Positions 24,413 through 33,635 of a DNA stretch of 64,000 nucleotides are shown piece by piece (the stretch's first letter is position 1; each line of letters opens with the position of its first letter). The position numbers and the translations under genes were made by a program. Below the pieces are notes generated by a model, which was not told the DNA's origin, ran no database searches, and saw nothing but the letters and a program-made list of their open reading frames with translations. Source of the stretch: Limisphaerales bacterium (GTDB lineage: Bacteria; Verrucomicrobiota; Verrucomicrobiia; Limisphaerales; SXTU01); the NCBI GenBank assembly GCA_009773355.1, contig WRPG01000001.1:1-64000 (forward strand), given 5' to 3'.

Positions 24413-25876
24413 TCAGGCGATGATGGCCTTGATCGGCTCGCCGTGGTCCATCTCCAGGCGCTTGCGGCTGGGGATTTCGAGCTTGTGGGAGTCGAGGCCG
24501 AGCTGGTGCAGCGCGGTGGCGTGAATGTCGGTGACGTAGTGGCGGTCCTCGACGGCGTGGAAACCCAGCTCGTCCGTGGCCCCGTGCTGGACGCCGGGTT
24601 TGATGCCGCCGCCGGCCAGCCACGCGCAGAAGCCCTGCGGATGATGGTCGCGCCCGTCGCCCTGCGCGCCGGGCGTGCGGCCGAACTCCGTGCCGAAGAC
24701 GACCAACGTGTCGTTGAGCAGGCCGCGTTGCTTGAGGTCTTTCAGCAGGCCGGCGATGGGCTTGTCCACCTGCGTCGAGAGGTTGGTGTGGTTGGACTTG
24801 ATGGCGGAATGCGCGTCCCACGCACCGCCGCCACCGCCGCCGTGGAAGACCTGCACGAAGCGCACGCCGCGCTCGACCAGTCGCCGCGCGACAAGGCATT
24901 GCTCGCCGAAGGTCTTCGTCTCGGAGCGGTCCATGCCGTAAAGCTGGCGCGTTGCCTCGGTCTCGCGCTCCAACTGCAACGTCTCCGGCACGCTGCTCTG
25001 CATCTGGAAGGCCAGCTCGTAGGACTTGATGCGGGCGCGGAGGTTTTGGTCGTCGGGGTAGTCAATGCCGGCGAGGCGGTTCAACTTGCCGAGCAGGCTC
25101 AGGTTCCGCACCTGCTCCTCCTGCGTGATGCTCCCGGCGGGCGGCGCGATGAAGGGCAGCGGCTTCTTTGGGTCGGTGCTGAAACGCACACCGCCATGCT
25201 CGGGTCCGAGATAGGACGCGCCGTAGGTGAACGTGCCACCGCAGCAATCGCCTGTGGGCGTGCCGAGCACGACATACTCGGGCAGGTTCTCGTTCAGCGA
25301 GCCGAGACCGTAGCTCACCCAGCCGCCGAGCGTCGGGTGCTCCAACTCGCGCGGATGCCGGCCCGTCTGCCATGTGAGCTGCGCGCCGTGGTCGTTGTGA
25401 ATCGTCCACAGCGAGCGCACCACCGCGAGGTCGTCCGCGCAGGTGCCGATGTGCTTGAACCAGTCTCCCACCACCAGCCCGCACTGCCCGTAAGTCTGGT
25501 GGCCGGTCTGAAGCGGCATGATGACCTTGCGGTTTCCGTGGCTGGGATTGCCGCCGATGATGTTCTTGCCCTCGCTCTCCAGCACCTTCGCGTAAGGCGT
25601 CTCGGCGATGGACTTGCCGGCGTATTTGTTCAGCTCCGGTTTCACATCGAAGCTCTCCAGATGGCTGACGCCGCCGCAGAGAAAAATCCAGATGACCGAC
25701 TTGGCGCGCGGCGCGAAATGCGGCAGGCCGCTCGGTGGCAGCCCGGCGGAAGGCGCCGCAGCACGGGCGTCGCGGAACAGCATCGCGCCGAGGGCCAGTC
25801 CGGTGAAGCCCATGCCAGTGTCGGCGAGGAACGAGCGGCGGGTGACACCGGGGCAGGAGGAAGAGTGATGCTTCAT
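24413..25876 (-). CDS. DUF1501 family protein with TAT signal, 487 aa
   Basis: Start set at the ATG at 25876 because it directly precedes a twin-arginine motif (TRRSFLADTGMGF). The longer open frame up to 26008 is translated from a palindromic element. The mature part shows the DUF1501 pattern: SVIWIFLCGGVSHLESFD, HNDHGAQLTWQTGRHP, then VVFGTEFGRTPGAQGDGRDHHP near the C-terminus with metal-ligand-type Asp/His residues of the alkaline phosphatase fold. It follows the DUF1549/1553 gene in the same orientation (gap 184 bp, filled by a repeat element), the usual arrangement. Role unknown beyond export in folded form. Confidence 0.87.
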   Translation of the reverse strand: MKHHSSSCPGVTRRSFLADTGMGFTGLALGAMLFRDARAAAPSAGLPPSGLPHFAPRAKSVIWIFLCGGVSHLESFDVKPELNKYAGKSIAETPYAKVLESEGKNIIGGNPSHGNRKVIMPLQTGHQTYGQCGLVVGDWFKHIGTCADDLAVVRSLWTIHNDHGAQLTWQTGRHPRELEHPTLGGWVSYGLGSLNENLPEYVVLGTPTGDCCGGTFTYGASYLGPEHGGVRFSTDPKKPLPFIAPPAGSITQEEQVRNLSLLGKLNRLAGIDYPDDQNLRARIKSYELAFQMQSSVPETLQLERETEATRQLYGMDRSETKTFGEQCLVARRLVERGVRFVQVFHGGGGGGAWDAHSAIKSNHTNLSTQVDKPIAGLLKDLKQRGLLNDTLVVFGTEFGRTPGAQGDGRDHHPQGFCAWLAGGGIKPGVQHGATDELGFHAVEDRHYVTDIHATALHQLGLDSHKLEIPSRKRLEMDHGEPIKAIIA

Positions 25877-25907
25877 GGCGAAACGGGTTCGAGTTGGCAG
25901 GCGCGTC

Positions 25908-26045
25908 TTGGAGTGCGGTGGCAGAGCGCAGCGGCGACACCGCTTTTTAGTCCTGCGGAGCGGCCGGACGATGCAACAAACCCGACGCGCGGCTCCGCCG
26001 GACGCCAAAGCGCCGTCGCCGCTGCGCTCTGCCGGCGCAGTCCAA
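25908..26045. repeat. Palindromic element, family F, intergenic
   Basis: 138 bp. Left arm begins TTGGAGTGCGGTGGCAGAGC and continues CGCAGCGGCGAC. The right arm is its reverse complement with a few mismatches, ending CGCAGTCCAA. It fills the spacer between the DUF1549/1553 gene and the DUF1501 gene and would form a long hairpin in their shared transcript. Confidence 0.82.
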
Positions 26046-26060
26046 AATTGCGCGTCGCCT

Positions 26061-28772
26061 TCATCGCACGGTCACGAAGTCGTTGTGGTTGAGTAGCACG
26101 AGCACGAAGTTCTCGCGGGCGCGGTCCTTGGTGCTTGCGGCGAGAAACTCCCGGCCCAAGCGCGTTTCCTCCGCCGTCGGACGTCGGGCAAGGATTTGCG
26201 CAAACGCACTGCGCACGAATGCTTCGTCATCGTCAGTCGCGAGCTGCTTCGCCAACCGCCGCGCTTCGGCCTGCGCCAACTCGCTGTTCGCCAACGCCAG
26301 CGCCTGCTGCGGCATCACGCTGGGGCGGCGCTCGTAGCACTCGGTCACGGCGGGACCATCGAAGATTTTCAGGAACTCGACCTCCTTCTCAGCGGCGAGG
26401 CGCAGGTAAACGCTGCGGCGCTTCGAGGACAGGCCGAGGTTGTGGTCAATCTCCGGCCCGCCCATCGCCAGGTCGAGGCTGCCGCAGACGAAGAGCAGGT
26501 TGTCGCGCACGGCCTCGGCTTCTAGGCGGCGCGAGTTCATGCGCCAGAGGAAGAAGTTGTCCTGGTCCAGCTTCGCGCTCGCCGCGTCCGGCGTGGAAGC
26601 CATGCGATAGGTGCTGCTGGTCACGAGCAGGCGGTGGATGGCCTTCATGCTCCAGCCGCGCGCGACAAACTCCGACGCGAGCCAGTCGAGCAACTGCGGA
26701 TGCGAAGGCGGGCGGCCGTTGCGCCCGAAGTCGGCGGGCGTCGGCACGATGCCGCGCCCGAAATGCCGAAGCCACATCTGGTTCACCGCCACGCGCGCGG
26801 TGAGCGGGTTCTGCGCGTCCGCCACCCACTGCGCGAAGGCGAGCCGTCGGCCCGTGCTTGTCGCGGGATACGACTCAACGCTGCGCGGCTTGAAGGCGGT
26901 GGCGGGCGCAGCGGACAAATCCTTCTCGGCGGTGGCGAGGGCTTTCTCGTTGTCGGCTAGTTGCTTTTTTAGCGTCTCGGGGTCGGTGGTCTTTGCGCCC
27001 TTCTTCGCCGGGGCTTTCGGTTCGGCGGGCTTGCTGGCTTCGGCCTTCTTCAGCGCAGCGGTGAGCGTGGTTTGGGTCTGGTGCAGTTTGAGCCGCGCGT
27101 CGGCGACGGCCTGCTGGCGTTGCGCGGTGACAGCCTCGGTGGCGGCGCGCTTCCAGCCGTCGGAGTCCTTGCCGCCCGCGAGTTCGAGTTTCTCCGCGCG
27201 AATCACTGCGGCCAGCGCGGCGTGCTTGGCTTCGGTCGCGGCCACGGTGAGCTCCTGTTCGCGGAGTTTCTCCGGCGCAGTGGCAGAATTGGTCTTCAAC
27301 TTTGCGAACGCATCGCGCGCATCCGCCAAGCCGCGCTCGCTTGCGGCCAAGGTGTCTTGGAAGACGAACTCCCGCTGGTCCGGTTGCGCGGCGAACAATG
27401 GCAGCTTCACCGGCTCCACCGCCAGCTTGCCACCGGTGCGCGCGGCGCTGGTCAGCCCGCACAGCGCAAAGGGCACGCCCGCTTCCATGACCTTGTTCGT
27501 GTCCGGCGTGCGCTCGTCGCCGCGGATGAGCAAATGCGTGCGCCGGTCGGGCTGCTTGTCGAACGCGCGCACGAGGCCGTCCTTCGCCGTATCAAGCTGG
27601 CCGGGGATGCGGTCGGTGCGGACATCATGCGGGTCGAACACGGCGCGGAGCTGGTAATACTCGCGCTGCGAAATCGGGTCGGTCATGTGGTCATGGCACT
27701 TCGCGCAGCCCATCGTGACGCCGAGAAACGCCTGCGACGTGTGCTTGAGCGTGTCCTCCATCCACTGCTCCCGACTGAGCATCTTGAAGTTGCGGACGAG
27801 AAAGCCGGTGGCGCGCAGGGCGTCGGTGTCGAGCGGCGCGAGTTCATCGGCGGCGAGCATCTCCAGCACCATGCGGTCGTAGCCCTTGTCCTTGTTGAGC
27901 GACTCCACGATCCAATCCCGCCAGCGCCAGATGTGCGGCTTGCTGTCGCGGATTTGGTTGCCGCCGCTCCAGCCGGCCCAGTCGCTGTAACGCCACACGT
28001 CCATCCAATGCCGGCCCCAGCGCTCGCCGTGGCGCGCATCGTCGAGCAGTCGGTTGACGACCTTCTCGTAAGCGTCGCTGCTCGTGTCGGCGAGGAACTG
28101 CCGCTGTTCCTCGGGCGTCGGGTTGAGGCCAATCAAGTCGAGATAAACGCGGCGCAGCAAAACTTCCTTTGTCGCCTCGGGCCGGGGCTTCAACCCGCGC
28201 GCCTCATGCTCGGCGGCGACGAACGCGTCCACGGGGTTCCGCACCCAGATCGCGTTCTTCACCACCGGCACCGTCGGCCGCTGAACCGTCTCGAAGGGCC
28301 GCCAGCGGTAGGCTGCGAGGAGGTTGGCGAACTCCGCCTGCCTCGCGCTCGCCTTGGAAAGCTCCTTCACCGCCGGCTTGTCCTTCGCATCGCCGGGATT
28401 CTTGCCGAGCAGCAGCTCCACCTCGTTCGCCACGCCGTCGCCATCGCTGTCCTCACGCGCCGCGAGTTCGAGGCGGGCGTCGAGACTCGACGGCTTGCCG
28501 GCAGCGGTGAGTTCCCTGCCCAACTCGTGCAGGCGTTTGCCAAACGCGTTGTGCGGAAACTCTTCGAGGGACTTCGGCTCTTTGCGCTCGCTGGGCAGGT
28601 GGCAGGTCATGCAGCGGTTCAGCTCCTTGGCAAGGAACCGGTCGTAGTGGTGCTCCAGCGCGGCGCGATTCGCTGGTGTGGCGCGGGCCAACATGATGCC
28701 GACCAGCAGTCCGCCCAGCGCTGCCAGTGGTTGGGCTGCCTTGAACGACTGCGATCTGAAGCGGACTGGCAT
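26061..28772 (-). CDS. Secreted DUF1549/DUF1553 protein with two CxxCH motifs, 903 aa
   Basis: Hydrophobic signal segment near residues 13-29, then a CMTCH motif (54-58) in a short N-terminal cytochrome-like region and a calcium-binding-type loop EDSDGDGVANEVE (about 110-122). The DUF1549 part (RRVYLDLIGLNPTPEE, HGERWGRHWMDVWRYSDWAG) carries a second motif CAKCH around residue 350. A Lys/Ala/Glu-rich coiled-coil region (about 500-630) separates it from DUF1553 (QNPLTARVAVNQMWLRHFGRG). Compared with the copy at 3962 it has the extra N-terminal heme motif, dockerin-like loop and coiled coil. Forms an operon with the DUF1501 gene downstream. Confidence 0.87.
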   Translation of the reverse strand: MPVRFRSQSFKAAQPLAALGGLLVGIMLARATPANRAALEHHYDRFLAKELNRCMTCHLPSERKEPKSLEEFPHNAFGKRLHELGRELTAAGKPSSLDARLELAAREDSDGDGVANEVELLLGKNPGDAKDKPAVKELSKASARQAEFANLLAAYRWRPFETVQRPTVPVVKNAIWVRNPVDAFVAAEHEARGLKPRPEATKEVLLRRVYLDLIGLNPTPEEQRQFLADTSSDAYEKVVNRLLDDARHGERWGRHWMDVWRYSDWAGWSGGNQIRDSKPHIWRWRDWIVESLNKDKGYDRMVLEMLAADELAPLDTDALRATGFLVRNFKMLSREQWMEDTLKHTSQAFLGVTMGCAKCHDHMTDPISQREYYQLRAVFDPHDVRTDRIPGQLDTAKDGLVRAFDKQPDRRTHLLIRGDERTPDTNKVMEAGVPFALCGLTSAARTGGKLAVEPVKLPLFAAQPDQREFVFQDTLAASERGLADARDAFAKLKTNSATAPEKLREQELTVAATEAKHAALAAVIRAEKLELAGGKDSDGWKRAATEAVTAQRQQAVADARLKLHQTQTTLTAALKKAEASKPAEPKAPAKKGAKTTDPETLKKQLADNEKALATAEKDLSAAPATAFKPRSVESYPATSTGRRLAFAQWVADAQNPLTARVAVNQMWLRHFGRGIVPTPADFGRNGRPPSHPQLLDWLASEFVARGWSMKAIHRLLVTSSTYRMASTPDAASAKLDQDNFFLWRMNSRRLEAEAVRDNLLFVCGSLDLAMGGPEIDHNLGLSSKRRSVYLRLAAEKEVEFLKIFDGPAVTECYERRPSVMPQQALALANSELAQAEARRLAKQLATDDDEAFVRSAFAQILARRPTAEETRLGREFLAASTKDRARENFVLVLLNHNDFVTVR

Positions 28773-29111
28773 GGGGTCGGGGGGAAAGTGCGGCAGGGGG
28801 CATCCCGGCTCTGGCTGATTGGTTCAGCTTTTCACTCGCATGGTGGTTGGTTTGTCCTTAACCGACGGCAGAACGGGGTGTCGAGTTCGATCAATGTTGG
28901 CGTGGAGCGAGGTTTTCGGTCGGTTTGACCGGCCCCTGTGCTCAAGCGGACTTTTCCCTTCCCATCACTACCGCCGCCGGTATCTTCTCGCGGTCGCTGC
29001 GGTCGCAGCGGGCCGATTCGTTGGTCTCCACCCGTCAGCGCAGGGCAGGGCAGGGGAGAGGCGTCGGCTGATAAGCAAGCCCAGGACCAGGATTACGAGC
29101 AAGAGTTACTG
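28773..29111. other. Divergent intergenic region before lepA
   Basis: 339 bp without a supported gene between the divergent DUF1549 gene and lepA, so both promoters should lie here. It contains CCGCCGGTATCTTCTC at about 28972-28987, very like CCGCCGGTATTCTCC upstream of leuB (about 38855), possibly a shared promoter-type element. The last 22 bases before the lepA start include AGGATTACGAGCAAGAG (29090-29106), one half of the palindromic element at 47947-48030. Confidence 0.5.
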
Positions 29112-30902
<1,791 letters not shown>

Positions 30903-30937
30903 GCGAGGGAACAGCCAGGATGAAACAAAGCGATTAC

Positions 30938-31024
30938 ATCATGTTGCGTGTTGGGTGTTGCGTGTGGGCCGAAGGCGTCCGAATCCCGTTTTCTACACGC
31001 AACACGCAGCACGCAGCACGCGAT
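30938..31024. repeat. Palindromic repeat between lepA and lepB
   Basis: Left arm ATGTTGCGTGTTGGGTGTTG and right arm ACACGCAACACGCAGCACGC form a long imperfect hairpin built from short GTGTTGCGT-like units. It is followed by GGGGCAGGGGAGGG just ahead of the lepB start. It is open in the lepB frame but probably untranslated. Confidence 0.75.
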
Positions 31025-31047
31025 GGGGCAGGGGAGGGCGACTGCTC

Positions 31048-32253
31048 GTGAGCGTCCTGCTGCAATGGTTCCTCTCCGGCACGGTGCGGCACGCCTGCGA
31101 CTTGCGGAAGCATGTGCTGAACCTGGTCGCGGCGCAGCGGGACCTGCTGCCGGCGGAGGGAATTGCCGGTATTGAGGAGGCGTGTGCGAAGCTGCGCGTG
31201 GCGGTCGGGGCCGGGGCGGAGAAGAAGGCTTTGCTCGCCGAGATGACGAACGTCGAGACGGTCGCGAACAAATGGCTCAAGGCGTATCCGCACGCGAACT
31301 GGCGCGAGAACGTCGAGGTGCTGCTGGTGGCGATTGCCGTCGCGATGGCGATTCGGACGTTCTTCCTCCAGCCGTTCAAGATTCCCACCGGCTCGATGCA
31401 GCCGACGCTCTACGGCATCACGCACGAGAATTTCCGGGGCCGTGACGATGTGAAGTTCCCGACGGGCCTGGATGCGTTCGTGGACTCGTGGTTCCGGGGC
31501 GTGTCGTATTTCCACGTCGTCTGCGAGGAGGACGGGGAGTTGCGCGAGGTCGAGTCGCCCAAGACGGTCATCCCGCTCATTGTGAAGAAGCAACGCTTCC
31601 AAGTGGGCGCGCGGACATACACGGTGTGGTTTCCGCCGGACCAGCTCTTCGGCGGCAACTCCCATCGCTCCGGCCTGTTTCCCGGCCAGCAATTCCGCAA
31701 AGGCGAGGACATCATCAAGCTCAAGGTCATCAGCGGCGACCATCTGTTCGTGGACCGGCTCAGTTACAACTTCCGCAGGCCCGAGCGCGGCGAAATCATC
31801 GTCTTCGAGACCAAGGGCATCAGCGGCCTGCCGCAGGACCAGTTCTACATCAAGCGCATGGTGGCGATGGGCGGCGAGCGCGTGGCCATCGGCGACGACC
31901 GGCACCTGCGCATCAACGGCCGGCGCCTCGACGCCAGCACCCCGCGCTTCGAGAACGTCTATCATCTTACCGGGCCGCCCCAGGACAGCGTATTCTCGGG
32001 CCACGTCAACGAGGCGGTTGCCAACCTGAACCAGAAGGGCGGGCTGGCGCCGCTGTTTCCGCACGGCAAGGCCGAGTTCGCCATCCCGCCCAAGCACTAC
32101 ATGGTCATGGGGGACAACACCATGAACAGCCTCGACTCCCGCGCCTGGGGCGATTTCGCGCAGGCGAGCGTCATCGGCAAGTCCGCTTTCGTTTACTGGC
32201 CATTCCTGAGCCAGGATGGCCGTCCGGGTCGTTTCGGCTGGTCGCACCGCTGA
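31048..32253 (+). CDS. lepB: Signal peptidase I, 401 aa
   Basis: S26A signal peptidase. The membrane segment VLLVAIAVAMAIRTFFLQPF is followed by the catalytic serine in KIPTGSMQPTL (Ser about 116) and the general-base lysine in YIKRMVAMGGERV (Lys about 269). The box MGDNTMNSLDSRAWGDF matches the conserved GDN..NS.DSR.WG region. It is longer than E. coli LepB (324 aa) because of an N-terminal cytoplasmic extension and an insert between the Ser and Lys boxes. I chose the GTG at 31048, preceded by a purine-rich GGGGAGGG. The frame opens at 30955, but that part is palindromic repeat. Downstream of lepA on the same strand. Confidence 0.93.
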   Translation: MSVLLQWFLSGTVRHACDLRKHVLNLVAAQRDLLPAEGIAGIEEACAKLRVAVGAGAEKKALLAEMTNVETVANKWLKAYPHANWRENVEVLLVAIAVAMAIRTFFLQPFKIPTGSMQPTLYGITHENFRGRDDVKFPTGLDAFVDSWFRGVSYFHVVCEEDGELREVESPKTVIPLIVKKQRFQVGARTYTVWFPPDQLFGGNSHRSGLFPGQQFRKGEDIIKLKVISGDHLFVDRLSYNFRRPERGEIIVFETKGISGLPQDQFYIKRMVAMGGERVAIGDDRHLRINGRRLDASTPRFENVYHLTGPPQDSVFSGHVNEAVANLNQKGGLAPLFPHGKAEFAIPPKHYMVMGDNTMNSLDSRAWGDFAQASVIGKSAFVYWPFLSQDGRPGRFGWSHR

Positions 32254-32277
32254 ACCAGCCGCAGCCCGCGACTTCGT

Positions 32278-33564
32278 TCAGCGCGCCATCAGATCTTCAA
32301 TCTCCTCCGCCTCGACTGGCGTGTTCACCATCAAGTCCACCGGGCCGTCCGGCGTGACGACGATGTCGTTCTCCAGGCGCACGCCGAAACCCTCCTTCGG
32401 AAGGTAGATGCCCGGCTCTACGGTCAGCACCCAGCCGGGTGCGAATGGCTCAGTAGTGAAGCCCACATCATGCACATCCAGCCCGAGCGGGTGACCGAGG
32501 CCGTGCATGAAATACTTCCGGCACGCCGGTTCGTCCTCGGTCTGCTTCTTGATGTCGGACTTCTTCAGCAGGCCGAGCGCGAGCAGTTCCTCGTTCATCA
32601 TCGCCTGAGATTCCTTGAGCCAGTCGCGCGAGAGCTTGCCGACCGTCGCGCCCTTGATGCTGGCGCGCATGACGCGCAGCACGGCGTTGTAGACCGCCTT
32701 CTGCCGGCGCGTGAAGCGACCGCTCACGGGAATCGTGCGCGTGAGGTCGGCATTGTAGTTCGCGTGGCAGGCGGCCACGTCGAGCAAGAGCAGGTCGCCC
32801 TTCTTGCACGGCTGGTCGTTTTGGTTGTAATGCAGCACGCAGGCGTTGGCCCCGCTGGCGATGATGGGGTTGTAGGCGAACTTCGCGCGGCGGCGGGTGA
32901 ACTCATGGATGAGTTCGGCCTCGACTTGGTATTCCATCACGCCGGGTTTCACGAATCTGAGCAGCCGGCGGAAACCCTTCTCCGTGATGGCGACCGATTC
33001 TTTCAGCAGCGCGATTTCCGCGTCTGTCTTCACCACGCGAATCCGGTGCATCAACCGCGCGAGCCGGTGGTAGGTGTGCAGCGGGAACTGCCGCTGGACC
33101 GCGCGCGTGAAGCGGGTGTCGCGCGTCTCGACCTCGACGTGGGCGCGCTTGTGCTCGTTCGAGTTGAGCCAGACGTGCTCCTGCTCGCACATGAGGATGC
33201 GGAAGATGACGGGAAACTCGGAGAGCCACTTGACCTGCTTGATGCCGGAGATTTTGGTGGCCTCGTCCTTCGAATGCTTGTGGCCCTCCCAGATTTTCAG
33301 GTGCTCGCTCGGCTCGCGCAGAAAAAGGATTTCGCGGTGCTTCGGCTCGTGGGCGTCGGGCGCGAGGAGCAGAATGCTTTCCTCCTGCTCGATGCCGGTG
33401 AGGTGGAACAGGTCGGAGTTCGGGTGCAACGGGAGCGAGCCATCGGCGTTGGTGGGCAGCGCATCGTTGGCGTTGACGACGGCGAGGGACTTGGGCGGGA
33501 GGAGCTTCTTCAACCGTTCGCGGTTCTCCGTGAACAGCTTCGAGTCAATCGGGGCATGGCGCAT
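32278..33564 (-). CDS. M24B Xaa-Pro aminopeptidase, 428 aa
   Basis: Has an N-terminal AMP_N-type domain and the pita-bread fold of the M24 family. All five metal ligands can be placed: Asp 262 (LLLDVA), Asp 273 (NADLTRTIPVSG), His 358 (HGLGHPLG), Glu 383 (TVEPGIY) and Glu 398 (VRLENDIVV). It removes N-terminal residues preceding proline using two metal ions; probably cytoplasmic since no signal is visible. Start ATG at 33564 begins MRHAPIDSKLFTENRERL; the frame extends to 33711 but with Arg/Pro-rich sequence typical of noncoding. It is convergent with lepB. Confidence 0.93.
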   Translation of the reverse strand: MRHAPIDSKLFTENRERLKKLLPPKSLAVVNANDALPTNADGSLPLHPNSDLFHLTGIEQEESILLLAPDAHEPKHREILFLREPSEHLKIWEGHKHSKDEATKISGIKQVKWLSEFPVIFRILMCEQEHVWLNSNEHKRAHVEVETRDTRFTRAVQRQFPLHTYHRLARLMHRIRVVKTDAEIALLKESVAITEKGFRRLLRFVKPGVMEYQVEAELIHEFTRRRAKFAYNPIIASGANACVLHYNQNDQPCKKGDLLLLDVAACHANYNADLTRTIPVSGRFTRRQKAVYNAVLRVMRASIKGATVGKLSRDWLKESQAMMNEELLALGLLKKSDIKKQTEDEPACRKYFMHGLGHPLGLDVHDVGFTTEPFAPGWVLTVEPGIYLPKEGFGVRLENDIVVTPDGPVDLMVNTPVEAEEIEDLMAR

Positions 33565-33635
33565 GGGCGGAGTGTGGCAGGGCGGGGGCGGGAAGGGAAG
33601 CCGGCGAGCTGGTTCCGCGTTCCGAGTTGGAAGGG

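Noticed and set aside
25877-26008. N-terminal 44 codons of the second DUF1501 frame
   Set aside because: They are translated from a palindromic repeat, and the ATG at 25876 directly precedes a TAT signal.
24371-26092. 573-aa plus-strand frame opposite DUF1501
   Set aside because: Antisense shadow; no motifs and the minus-strand DUF1501 gene is well supported.
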